Assembly (NCBI GenBank): GCA_036394195.1
Contig: DASWFO010000269.1
Location: 1-20,075, forward strand
Source: DATJPD01 sp036394195
Lineage (GTDB): Bacteria > Pseudomonadota > Alphaproteobacteria > CACIAM-22H2
Length of the DNA stretch: 20,075 nucleotides
Direction of reading: 5' to 3'
Positions 1 to 6,892 of this stretch are shown one piece after another; position 1 is the stretch's first letter; each line of letters begins with the position of its first letter. The notes below the pieces were generated by a model. The model was not told where the DNA came from. It ran no database searches and worked only from the letters and a program-made list of their open reading frames with translations. The position numbers and the translations under genes were made by a program.

Positions 1-1
1 G

Positions 2-1132
2 TATCAGTACACGCTCGTCGATGCCGACGGGTCCGAGCTCCGCCACTGGGCCCCGATCTTTCTGGACAAGCTGAAGGCCATCCCGGGCATTACCGGCGTC
101 GCCAGCGACCAGGCGAATGCCGGCCCCCTGCTCGACATCACGGTCAATCGCACCGCCGCGTCGACCTACGGGATCCTGCCGGCGACGATCGACAACACGC
201 TCGACGATGCCTTCGGCCAACGCATCGTCTCCACCATGTTCACGACCCTCAATCAGTACCACGTCGTTCTCGAGGTCCAGCCGAAATTCCAGTACGGCCC
301 CGAGGCGCTGAACGATCTGTATGTCAGCTCCTCGACCGGCCAGCAGGTGCCGCTGCGGACCCTGGTCGACACCGTGAGCAGGGTGGCGCCGATCGTCATC
401 AACCACCAGGGCCAGTTTCCCTCGGTCACGCTGTCCTTCAACCTGACGCCGGGGACCTCCATCGGCCAGGCGGTCAGCGCCATCCACCAGATCGAGGCCG
501 AGCTCGGCAAGCCCGCATCTTTGGCGACCAGCTTCCAGGGCAACGCCCAGGCCTTTATCTCTTCATTGTCCAGCGAGCCTGTCCTGATCGCCGCGGCGCT
601 GGTCGTGATCTACATCATCCTCGGCGTGCTTTATGAGAGCATCGTTCATCCGATCACGATCCTCTCGACCTTGCCGTCGGCCGGCCTCGGTGCGCTGCTC
701 ATGCTCATGGCGTTCCATTTCGACCTCAGCGTGATCGCGCTGGTCGGCATCATCCTGCTCATCGGCATCGTCAAGAAGAATGCGATCATGCTGATCGACT
801 TCGCGCTCGAGGCGGAGCGGAATCAGGGCATGACTCCGGAGCAGTCGATCTATCAGGCCTGCGTGCTGCGCTTCCGTCCGATCCTCATGACCACCATGGC
901 GGCCTTGCTGGGCGGCGTGCCGCTGATGCTCGGCACCGGGACCGGGTCCGAGATCCGTCAGCCGCTCGGCTACAGTATCGTCGGCGGCCTGCTGGTCTCG
1001 CAGCTGCTCACGATCTACACGACCCCGGTCGTCTATCTCTATCTGGATCGGCTGAGCCGCGCCCTGGGCCGGGTCCGCCACCAGGGGCAAATCCCTCCTC
1101 AAGCGGCGCCGACGCCCTATCCCGCCGAGTAG
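2..1132 (+). CDS. RND efflux pump inner-membrane subunit, MdtB/MdtC-like (5' truncated)
   Basis: This is the C-terminal part (about 376 residues) of an HAE1-type resistance-nodulation-division transporter. It is a proton-driven inner-membrane pump that works in a trimer with a periplasmic adaptor and an outer-membrane channel. The frame is open from base 2, so the N-terminal half lies outside the window. The visible part begins in the periplasmic porter domain (YQYTLVDAD) and continues through its second half. It then has the last membrane bundle, starting near base 580 with VLIAAALVVIYIILGVLYES. The conserved helix motif GIVKKNAIMLIDFA falls near 760-800, followed by FRPILMTTMAALLGG. The C-terminus is short and proline-rich and ends in TAG. 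Family is clear; drug or metal specificity cannot be read. The MdtB/MdtC likeness is from motif style only. No adaptor gene follows, so partners are probably upstream. Confidence 0.93.
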   Translation, partial: YQYTLVDADGSELRHWAPIFLDKLKAIPGITGVASDQANAGPLLDITVNRTAASTYGILPATIDNTLDDAFGQRIVSTMFTTLNQYHVVLEVQPKFQYGPEALNDLYVSSSTGQQVPLRTLVDTVSRVAPIVINHQGQFPSVTLSFNLTPGTSIGQAVSAIHQIEAELGKPASLATSFQGNAQAFISSLSSEPVLIAAALVVIYIILGVLYESIVHPITILSTLPSAGLGALLMLMAFHFDLSVIALVGIILLIGIVKKNAIMLIDFALEAERNQGMTPEQSIYQACVLRFRPILMTTMAALLGGVPLMLGTGTGSEIRQPLGYSIVGGLLVSQLLTIYTTPVVYLYLDRLSRALGRVRHQGQIPPQAAPTPYPAE

Positions 1133-1178
1133 CCCACTCCCAATAGCTAGCCGCGCCGCGGGATCTTGCAAACATCGG

Positions 1179-1216
1179 CGGACCGGCATGTATATTGCGG
1201 GCCGGCATGTATATTG
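1179..1216. repeat. Tandem 19-bp direct repeat, two copies
   Basis: Two head-to-tail 19-bp units (1179-1197 and 1198-1216) share the core CCGGCATGTATATTG and differ at one base (A versus G at unit position 4). Each unit contains TATATT, which resembles a -10 element. A TTGCAA lies at 1166-1171, but the 19-bp spacing to the first TATATT is longer than usual. The repeat sits in the 188-bp gap between the RND gene and the dioxygenase gene, so it could be a regulator-binding or promoter region for the latter. The repeat is seen directly; the role is inferred. Confidence 0.6.
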
Positions 1217-1320
1217 CTTCCCGTGTCATCGGCTTATGATGTCATCCGGTCGCACACCTTCTGCACCCGGCAAAGGTCTGAGGCCGAAGGCAAATTCTAC
1301 TATTCTCAGTGGGGATCGCC

Positions 1321-2157
1321 ATGAGCTATGAGGCAATCACGGTCACGCCGAGCACTCCCCATGTCGGGGCCGAGATCGGCAACATCGATCTGACCCGGCC
1401 GCTCAGCAATCGCGAGGTCGAGGAAGTTCACCAGGCGCTGCTGCAGTACTCGGTCATTTTCTTCCGCAACCAGAAGCTCGATTTCGAGTCGCACACGCGC
1501 TTTGCCCGCTATTTCGGCGATCTCGCCGTCCATGTCGGCGGCGATGGGACGGCCTCGCAGATCATCCCCGGCCATCCCGAGATCAGGCGCCAGCATTTCG
1601 ACGCTAAATCCAAGCGGGTCTCGGGCGAGGTCTGGCATACCGACCAGTCCTGCGCCGAAATCCCCCCGATGGGCAGCATCCTCTACCAGGCCGAGGTGCC
1701 GCCCGATGGCGGCGGCGACACCCTGTTCGCCAGCATGTACAAGGCCTACGACGAACTGTCGGACCGCATGAAGTCCTTCCTCGAAGGCCTGACCGCGCTG
1801 CATGACGGCGCGCTCGCCTACGACAAGGGCGCTAAGACGGTCTATCCCACCGCCTCGCATCCGGTGATCGCGCGGCACCCCGAGACCGGGCGCAAGCTCA
1901 TCTATGTCAATCGCGGCATGACCGTGAAGATCAACGAGTTGCCCCGCGACGAGAGTGCGGCCGTCCTCGAATTTCTCTTCGACCATTGCGCGCGGCCGCA
2001 TTGGCACCTGCGCTTCCGCTGGACAAAGGACTCCATCGCGTTCTGGGACAACCGCTGCGCCCAGCATTTCGCCATCTGGGATTACTGGCCGAATGTGCGC
2101 TCGGGCTATCGGGTCCTGGTCAAGGGCACGGCGCCGTATCTTCTGCCCGCCGCGTGA
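1321..2157 (+). CDS. TauD/TfdA-family Fe(II)/2-oxoglutarate-dependent dioxygenase
   Basis: A 278-residue cytosolic non-haem iron oxygenase of the TauD/TfdA family. These enzymes couple decarboxylation of 2-oxoglutarate to hydroxylation of a small acid, often releasing sulfite or cleaving an ether. The iron ligands are visible as H106-x-D108 (WHTD) and H249 (NRCAQHFAIWDY). R260, eleven residues after H249, matches the 2-oxoglutarate-binding Arg of TauD, and R264 follows. Length fits the family (about 280). I chose ATG 1321 over the in-frame GTG at 1309 because GGGGA (1311-1315) lies six bases before it as a ribosome binding site. The binding-protein gene starts 10 bp after its stop, so the two are probably co-transcribed and may act on the same imported compound. 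The substrate is unknown; taurine is not established. Confidence 0.92.
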   Translation: MSYEAITVTPSTPHVGAEIGNIDLTRPLSNREVEEVHQALLQYSVIFFRNQKLDFESHTRFARYFGDLAVHVGGDGTASQIIPGHPEIRRQHFDAKSKRVSGEVWHTDQSCAEIPPMGSILYQAEVPPDGGGDTLFASMYKAYDELSDRMKSFLEGLTALHDGALAYDKGAKTVYPTASHPVIARHPETGRKLIYVNRGMTVKINELPRDESAAVLEFLFDHCARPHWHLRFRWTKDSIAFWDNRCAQHFAIWDYWPNVRSGYRVLVKGTAPYLLPAA

Positions 2158-2167
2158 CGCCGCGGCC

Positions 2168-3154
2168 ATGAAGACGCGTGTCCGGGCCTTTGCGGCGCTT
2201 ATCGCCGCTTCGGTCCTGGTCACGCTTCCGGCGCAGGCCTCCGATATCGTCATCACCAATCTCGGCACCAACCTCTTCGGCGTGCCCTATACGGTCGGGC
2301 TGGAAAAAGGGATCTTCAAAGCTGCCGGCGCGCCGGTCACCGGCGTGCTGAACGGCGGCGGCGGCGGCAGCGTGTTGCGGGCGCTTCTGGCGAACGATCT
2401 GCCGTTCGGCGAAGTCGCGACCACCACGGTGATCGCCGCACAGCATGAGGGTCTGGATATCGTCGCCGTATGCGGCGCGCTGCATACGTTCGACGACACT
2501 TATTTCGTCCTGCACGGCTCGCCCATCCGCACCGTCAAGGACTGGGTCGGCAAGCGCATCGCTTTTACCTCGCCGCAATCGAGCTCGCAGGCGGACGCTC
2601 TCATCGTGCTCCACCATTTCGGCATCGCGCCCAGCGCGGTGACGATGGTGGCGACGGGCGGCTACTCGCAAAGCCTCACCATGCTCGATCTCGGGGCGGT
2701 CGACGTCGCCATGGCGGGTGCGCCGCTCAGTTATTTCAAGGGCAAGAAATACCGGGCAATCATCAAGAGCGACGAGGTCCAAGAGCCGACGCTGGCCGGC
2801 CTCTGCATCACGACCGGCGCCTATCTGAAGGCGCATCCCGATACGATCCGGGCCATCCTGCTGGCGCGTCGGCGCGCCATCGCCTATGTCAACGAACATC
2901 CGAAGGAATCCGGTGCGATCGCCGCGCGCGCCTATGATCTCGATCCCGTCGTGTTCAGCCAGGCGGTGGAGGATGCGACCAAGGCGCGGGCGCCGATCTG
3001 GGTCCCCGGCGACATCGACATCGCCGAGCTCGTCCGGCTGCAAGACGGCATGCGCCTGACCGGGCTCAATGTCGATGCCGATTGGAGCAAGCTCATCGAT
3101 CTCTCCTATCTGCCGGTGGACCTGCAGGCCAAGAGCCGCCTCACGACCCATTGA
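2168..3154 (+). CDS. ABC-type substrate-binding protein, NMT1/TauA/SsuA-like
   Basis: A 328-residue periplasmic solute-binding protein of the NMT1/THI5-like (nitrate/sulfonate/taurine) superfamily. A signal peptide is clear: positive MKTRVR, a hydrophobic core, and a likely cleavage site after PAQA (residue 24). The mature protein starts with a beta strand (IVITNLGTNLFGVPYTVG) followed by LEKGIFKAAG, which matches the usual 'G.EKG.F...G' opening of the fold. Later segments such as VKDWVGKRIAFTSPQSSSQ and LLANDLPFGEVATT also fit. The reading frame is open upstream of 2168, but the signal peptide fixes the start at ATG 2168. The ribosome binding site is weak, so translation may be coupled to the dioxygenase. 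No permease or ATPase gene accompanies it here. The ligand is unknown; a sulfonate-like or aromatic acid would suit the neighbour, which is inference. Confidence 0.88.
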   Translation: MKTRVRAFAALIAASVLVTLPAQASDIVITNLGTNLFGVPYTVGLEKGIFKAAGAPVTGVLNGGGGGSVLRALLANDLPFGEVATTTVIAAQHEGLDIVAVCGALHTFDDTYFVLHGSPIRTVKDWVGKRIAFTSPQSSSQADALIVLHHFGIAPSAVTMVATGGYSQSLTMLDLGAVDVAMAGAPLSYFKGKKYRAIIKSDEVQEPTLAGLCITTGAYLKAHPDTIRAILLARRRAIAYVNEHPKESGAIAARAYDLDPVVFSQAVEDATKARAPIWVPGDIDIAELVRLQDGMRLTGLNVDADWSKLIDLSYLPVDLQAKSRLTTH

Positions 3155-3380
3155 TCGTCGGCGCCTGGCTTTGTCGGCGCACTTCGATCCGGGAGGACAC
3201 GTGGTCGTGTGCAGCCAAGGGGTGGATTCGGGGGCCGCGCCTCGCGTACATTGCCGGCCTCAAACGGGGAAAAAGCATGCGCGAAGATGGGACCGGCCAG
3301 TCGGTGCCGCGGACCAATGATCTGGGATTGCCGCGCGGCCTCGGACGTTACGCCGAGGGTAGGAAGCGGCCCCTTGGCAT

Positions 3381-3400
3381 CCGGCACGTCGACGTGCCGG
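3381..3400. promoter_or_regulatory. Perfect 20-bp palindrome, candidate operator
   Basis: The half-site CCGGCACGTC is followed directly by its exact reverse complement, giving a 20-bp dyad with no spacer. It is centred 50 bp before the GTG start of the DUF3750 gene. Position and symmetry suggest a dimeric regulator site, though it could also be a short extragenic palindrome. Nothing in the sequence names the regulator. The rest of 3155-3440 shows no convincing gene. Confidence 0.45.
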
Positions 3401-3440
3401 CATCGCCGCCGAGTGTCTGGCGCGCCAAGAAGGCCGCGGC

Positions 3441-4190
3441 GTGATCGCCAAATCGCTTCTCCTCGCGGCGCTGTTCACGCTCCCGCTGGCGGTCAGCGCG
3501 GCGGCGCTCGACCGCGATCGCGAGTCCGTGCCGTGGTTCATGAAGCGCCAGGATTCGTCTGGCCAGGCGCCCGACCCGCTCGTGACACGCGAGGCGGTGC
3601 TGCAGGTCTACGCCGCGCGCACGGTCGGCTGGCGCGGCGTGTTCGCGGTCCACACCTGGATCGCGCTCAAGCCGACCGATGCACGGCGCTTTACGCGCTA
3701 CGAGGTGATCGGCTTCGGCGTCGAGCGCGGCATCCCGGCGATACGCGTCGACCGCATGGGCCCCGACAATTATTGGTTCGGGGCCAAGCCTGAGCTGCTC
3801 CTCGACCGCCGCGGCCCTGATGTCGATGCGCTGATCGACAAGGTGAGGGTGGCGATTGCCAGCTATCCGTGGCCGACTGAGTACACGACCTGGCCGGGAC
3901 CGAACAGCAACACGTTCACGGCATGGATCGCGCGCGAAGTGCCGGAGCTGCGCCTGTCCTTGCCGTCCACCGCCATCGGCAAGGACTATCTGGGCGTCGT
4001 TCCGGTCGCACGGGCCCCGAGCGGCACCGGGGCGCAGCTGTCGCTGTTCGGCGTCGCCGGCGGGCTTGTTGCGCTGCACGAAGGGGTGGAACTCAACCTA
4101 TTGGGGCTGGTGCTCGGGATCGACGTAAGGTCGCCCGCGCTCATCCTGCCGGGTATCGGCCGGATCGGGACCGCACGTCCGGTGAATTGA
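3441..4190 (+). CDS. DUF3750 family exported protein
   Basis: A 249-residue protein of the DUF3750 family, whose biochemical role is unknown. The N-terminus (MIAKSLLLAALFTLPLAVSA) is a signal peptide or membrane anchor, so the protein should act in the periplasm or at the inner membrane. Family hallmarks are all present: WFMKRQDSSGQAPDP, VQVYAAR-like LQVYAARTVGWRGVFAVHTW, RYEVIGFGVERG, the PDNYWFG equivalent GPDNYWFGAKPELL, and WPGPNSNTFTAW followed by VPELRLSLPSTAIGKDYLG. Length fits the family. The GTG start is supported by AAGAAGG (3427-3433) seven bases upstream. It appears to be a single-gene unit, with a perfect palindrome in its leader and an inverted repeat after its stop. Family assignment rests on motif memory, not a search. 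Confidence 0.85.
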   Translation: MIAKSLLLAALFTLPLAVSAAALDRDRESVPWFMKRQDSSGQAPDPLVTREAVLQVYAARTVGWRGVFAVHTWIALKPTDARRFTRYEVIGFGVERGIPAIRVDRMGPDNYWFGAKPELLLDRRGPDVDALIDKVRVAIASYPWPTEYTTWPGPNSNTFTAWIAREVPELRLSLPSTAIGKDYLGVVPVARAPSGTGAQLSLFGVAGGLVALHEGVELNLLGLVLGIDVRSPALILPGIGRIGTARPVN

Positions 4191-4283
4191 AGATCTACCC
4201 TGTGGATTGTTTTATCGCAGCTGCTGTCCTTTATCGCATTCGATTAACGATTTCGCCGTAATCCGGCCTGAGTCGTGTCCAAG

Positions 4284-4315
4284 TTTTGTCACGTCTCAGT
4301 CGAATAGTGACAAAA
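4284..4315. terminator. Inverted repeat after the DUF3750 gene, possible terminator or operator
   Basis: Perfect 9-bp arms TTTTGTCAC (4284-4292) and GTGACAAAA (4307-4315) are separated by 14 bases. A second, GC-rich imperfect dyad (a G run near 4316-4322 and a C run near 4336-4343) follows at once. The elements lie 94 bp after the DUF3750 stop and before the next small gene. There is no clean T-tract on the plus strand, so termination is uncertain and an operator is an alternative. Confidence 0.35.
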
Positions 4316-4361
4316 AGGGGGGACTCCGGAACGTCCTCCCCCCGGGCCTCGTTTCGCGAAT

Positions 4362-4643
4362 GTGAGACAACGCACTAGCCCTCGCCGTCCCTCCCCTGCA
4401 GGGCGCGGGTCCCCCCTCGAAAAGCTTCTGAACAGGCGAATCGCGAAGCTCTCGACGTGGCTCGACCGTCATGCGCCGTATTGCCGGGAGGAGCAGGCAC
4501 ATCTGGATGAAGGCTCGCGCGAGCGCGCCTACTGGCACTACGGCTATGTCGTGGCCCTCGGCGACGTGCGCGATTTCATCCGCGACGGCCGCCGTATGCT
4601 GCCGCGCACGGCGAAAGCGCTGGCGCCGCCGCGCACGCGCTAG
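4362..4643 (+). CDS. Small hypothetical protein, conserved-looking core
   Basis: A 93-residue cytosolic protein that I cannot assign to a named family. From about residue 19 it reads like a real folded protein: KLLNRRIAKLSTWLDRHAPY, then CREEQAHLDEGSRERAYWHY and GYVVALGDVRDFI. This part is charged, predicted helical and rich in aromatic residues. The first 18 residues (MRQRTSPRRPSPAGRG...) are basic and low in complexity and may not be translated. GTG 4362 is the only usable upstream start but lacks a clear ribosome binding site, so the true start is uncertain. The stop codon lies 4 bp from the 3' end of the opposing GIY-YIG-like gene. I recall similar short proteins in alphaproteobacteria, but that needs a search. 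Confidence 0.55.
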   Translation: MRQRTSPRRPSPAGRGSPLEKLLNRRIAKLSTWLDRHAPYCREEQAHLDEGSRERAYWHYGYVVALGDVRDFIRDGRRMLPRTAKALAPPRTR

Positions 4644-4647
4644 AGAG

Positions 4648-4998
4648 CTAACTGCCGCGTCCGCAGCTGGGACAGGTCCACGACTCGTTCGCCGGCCGCG
4701 TCGGATGGACCGTGTTGTCGCGCGGCGCGAAGCGGTGATAGAGCTGGCATTCCATCAGGAACGCATCGTGCGGCGACGACGTCAACGCATAGAGGAAGAC
4801 ATCGTAGCTGTGCGATCCGATGTGCTGCCGAAGACGGGCTGCGAGATCGTCGTCGGCGCGGCCGACATACGCCGCGTTGAACTTGCCGTCGCTGCCGATC
4901 GAGCCGAGACAGTACGCGCCCGACATGCGCGGCAGCTGATTGATGTTGATTCCGGCGGGCGTCAGCGGAAACGGGCCCACAAGAACGGGGAACGCCAT
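4648..4998 (-). CDS. Small GIY-YIG-fold protein with C-terminal CxxC
   Basis: A 116-residue protein with the layout of a GIY-YIG nuclease domain. The first strand motif appears as G27-A-Y29 and the second as Y44-V-G-R47. The helix that follows contains R55 and H59 (DDLAARLRQH). The expected acidic residue is E83 in MECQLYHRF, and an Asn follows at N95. In known GIY-YIG enzymes these Tyr, Arg and Glu residues cut DNA with one divalent metal ion. The tail ends WTCPSCGRGS, one CxxC pair that might bind zinc with a partner chain. The frame stays open further upstream, but compositional change and ATG 4998 favour this start; an in-frame ATG at 5055 is possible. It stands alone, convergent with the preceding small gene. 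Activity and target are unknown. Confidence 0.68.
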   Translation of the reverse strand: MAFPVLVGPFPLTPAGININQLPRMSGAYCLGSIGSDGKFNAAYVGRADDDLAARLRQHIGSHSYDVFLYALTSSPHDAFLMECQLYHRFAPRDNTVHPTRPANESWTCPSCGRGS

Positions 4999-5189
4999 CG
5001 TAAAACTCGACCCTCGATCCAACTCCGCCCTTGCCCCGGGCGGCGCTTCTAACATATTCGCATCTTCGCCGGTAAGGCTTTCGGCGCGCGGGCAGCGGTT
5101 GTCACAGTCGACGACATGCATGCGGCCGGCACGCCTGTGGGTCGGCGGCGGGCGTGTCCCGCCGGAGGCGCAAATCGCGGGAGCGCGCC

Positions 5190-5218
5190 TTGTTTTCGCC
5201 CCCGTCGGCTCGCATAAT
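5190..5218 (+). promoter_or_regulatory. Sigma70-type promoter candidate for the first cyclophilin gene
   Basis: TTGTTT (5190-5195) and CATAAT (5213-5218) are separated by exactly 17 bp. Transcription would begin near 5225, leaving a leader of about 20 bases that contains AGGCAGG just before ATG 5245. The spacing and position fit a housekeeping promoter; this is read by eye only. Confidence 0.5.
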
Positions 5219-5244
5219 CCGCCCAACGAAGCAGGCAGGTAACC

Positions 5245-5724
5245 ATGGACCCAGAAAACACGCTGTATCTCGACCTCGATTATGGCCGCATTACGATCAA
5301 GATGCGTCCCGATCTGGCGCCCGGCCATGTCACCCGGATCAGGGAGCTCGTTCGCGAGGGCTTTTATAACGGTCTCATCTTCCATCGCGTGATCGAGGGC
5401 TTCATGGCGCAAACCGGCTGTCCGAAGGGTACGGGCACCGGCGGCTCCGGGACGAAGCTGCCGGCCGAGTTCAGCGAGGAGCCGTTCGAACGCGGCACGG
5501 TCGGCATGGCGCGGGCGCAGAGCCCCGATTCAGGCGACAGCCAGTTCTTCATCATGTTCGACGAGGGCTCGTTCCTGAACGGTCAGTACACCGTCTGGGG
5601 CGAGGTCGTGTCGGGCATGGAATTCGTCGACAAGATCAAGCGCGGCGAGCCGCCGTCGAAGCCCGACAAGATCAAGAAAGTGCAGGTCGCATCCGACGCC
5701 GCGAAGGCCGACATCCAGGCCTGA
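5245..5724 (+). CDS. ppiB: Peptidyl-prolyl cis-trans isomerase, cyclophilin type, cytosolic
   Basis: A 159-residue cyclophilin without a signal peptide. It catalyses cis-trans isomerisation of Xaa-Pro bonds during protein folding in the cytosol. The catalytic Arg is R48 in FHRVIEGFMAQ, and the substrate pocket motif Q100-FFIM and YTVWGEV follow. GTVGMARA and the GSFLNGQYTVWG segment are typical of bacterial PpiB. The length matches the compact bacterial form. ATG 5245 is preceded by AGGCAGG with good spacing. A closely similar exported paralogue begins 74 bp downstream, so the two arose by duplication and may be co-transcribed. The gene symbol rests on the cytosolic location, not on a search. 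Confidence 0.95.
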   Translation: MDPENTLYLDLDYGRITIKMRPDLAPGHVTRIRELVREGFYNGLIFHRVIEGFMAQTGCPKGTGTGGSGTKLPAEFSEEPFERGTVGMARAQSPDSGDSQFFIMFDEGSFLNGQYTVWGEVVSGMEFVDKIKRGEPPSKPDKIKKVQVASDAAKADIQA

Positions 5725-5750
5725 CACTCTCCCGATAACCCGAGAAACGC

Positions 5751-5766
5751 CGCGGCTCTCGCCGCG
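5751..5766. other. Short GC hairpin between the two cyclophilin genes
   Basis: CGCGGC and GCCGCG form a perfect 6-bp stem around a TCTC loop. No T-tract follows, so it is more likely an attenuating or mRNA-stabilising hairpin than a full terminator. It lies between the two paralogues. Confidence 0.3.
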
Positions 5767-5798
5767 CTCTGCGTCCTGATTGTCTCCAGGAGGTTCAT

Positions 5799-6362
5799 TT
5801 GATTCGTCGCTCTTTCCTTGCAGCACTCGTCGGACTGGCCGTGTTGTGCGCGCCGGCATTGGCCCAGGCGCCGGCCGCCGGCTCATCGGGGGTGCAGATC
5901 CGCGATCCTGAGAACACGCTGTTTCTCGATCTGCAATATGGCCGCGTGGTCATAGCGCTCCGGCCCGACCTGGCGCCCAAGCACGTCGAGCGGATCAAGC
6001 AGCTGGTGCGCCAGCACTTCTACGACGGTCTCGTGTTCCACCGCGTCATCGAGGGCTTCATGGCGCAGACCGGCGACCCGCTAGGCAAGGGCATCGGCGG
6101 CTCGGGCCAGAAGATCAAGGCCGAGTTCAGCCGCGAGCCGTTCGTGCGCGGCACCGTCGGCATGGCCCGGGCGCAGGATCCCGACAGCGGCGACAGCCAG
6201 TTCTTCATCATGTTCTCGCCCGCGCCGAGCCTCAACGAAAAGTACACGGTGTGGGGCCGCGTGATCTCCGGCATGGAATTCGTCGACAAGATCAAACGCG
6301 GCGAGCCGCCGCGCGAGCCCGACAAGATCGTCAAGCTGCAGGTCGCCGTCGACGTCAAATGA
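5799..6362 (+). CDS. ppiA: Peptidyl-prolyl cis-trans isomerase, cyclophilin type, exported
   Basis: A 187-residue cyclophilin with an N-terminal signal peptide (MIRRSFLAALVGLAVLCAPA; probable cleavage after A22), so it should fold proteins in the periplasm. The start is TTG 5799, chosen because a perfect AGGAGG (5788-5793) sits five bases upstream and no ATG is suitable. The catalytic Arg is R82 in FHRVIEGFMAQ, and QFFIMF and YTVWGRV follow. From RDPENTLFLDL onward it parallels the upstream cyclophilin almost residue for residue, including the shared tail VDKIKRGEPP. By eye about two thirds or more of positions agree, which indicates tandem duplication followed by gain or loss of the export signal. 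Confidence 0.94.
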   Translation: MIRRSFLAALVGLAVLCAPALAQAPAAGSSGVQIRDPENTLFLDLQYGRVVIALRPDLAPKHVERIKQLVRQHFYDGLVFHRVIEGFMAQTGDPLGKGIGGSGQKIKAEFSREPFVRGTVGMARAQDPDSGDSQFFIMFSPAPSLNEKYTVWGRVISGMEFVDKIKRGEPPREPDKIVKLQVAVDVK

Positions 6363-6365
6363 CGC

Positions 6366-6380
6366 GAGGCTTTTAGCCTC
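6366..6380 (+). terminator. Weak stem-loop after the exported cyclophilin gene
   Basis: GAGGC and GCCTC pair across a five-base loop (TTTTA), four bases after the TGA stop. The stem is short and no T-run follows, so termination is only possible. The rest of 6381-6546 shows no convincing gene. Confidence 0.25.
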
Positions 6381-6546
6381 ATCATCCCGCAGCGGTGTCG
6401 CGTTTCGTGAGCACCTGGCGGGGATTCATTTTTCACGCGTCAAGATGGAATCCCTGCGGTGGCGCCGCGGAGGCGCGGGCACGCATCGCGGAGTGACGCC
6501 GGCTTTGGCGAACTCGCGCCGAACCGCGATGCCGATGGATTCTCGA

Positions 6547-6892
6547 CTAGGCGGATATTGGATTGAGCCAGCGCAGACCGGGAAAGCGCGCGAAATCCCC
6601 GTCTGTGGAACAGAGGGTGAGTCCATGCTCGGCGGCGAGTGCGGCGAGATGAGCGTCAGGGATTAGATTGGCTTGGACACCGGGTAGCGACAGGAAACCG
6701 CCCAGCACATCGCCGTGATTCAGTCGGCTCGGGGTCCAAACGTTCTCGCACGCTTGAATACTCTTGGATTCGTGACCACCCTTAGGAAAGGTGCCGTTCA
6801 GTTGATTGTCGAGCCAATTACGGGCGATCTCGTGCGGCGCGAAGGGCGCTCACATGGGCACAGATGAGTATATTGCTGTCGACGACGATCAC
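6547..6892 (-). pseudogene. vapC: Decayed vapC toxin gene (PIN domain)
   Basis: This is the remnant of a VapC PIN-domain ribonuclease toxin. It opens with GTG 6892 overlapping the antitoxin stop (GTGA) and reads MIVVDSNILICAH, which includes the first catalytic Asp. The initial frame then meets TAA after 24 codons. The homologous sequence continues one base out of frame as APFAPHEIARNWLDNQLNG. A piece of the family motif, VTNPRVFKR, appears in the third frame. The first shifted frame then resumes with ENVWTP, GVQANLIPDAHLAALA and LCSTDGDFARFPGLRWLNP to TAG. The middle of the PIN domain, normally tens of residues either side of TNPRVF, is missing at two places. At 346 bp it is shorter than a usual vapC (roughly 400 bp). 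The late catalytic Asp motifs survive, but no intact toxin can be made. Confidence 0.85.

Noticed and set aside
1309..1320. GTG 1309 as the dioxygenase start
   Set aside because: The bases after it form the ribosome binding site for ATG 1321, which gives the normal family N-terminus.
3082..3444. A 120-codon plus-strand frame between the binding protein and the DUF3750 gene
   Set aside because: It starts inside the binding-protein gene, has no recognisable motif or good ribosome binding site, and runs across the palindrome. I treat the region as regulatory.
6445..6666. A 73-codon plus-strand frame near the vapC remnant
   Set aside because: It is antisense to the vapC pseudogene and lacks any protein-like character.
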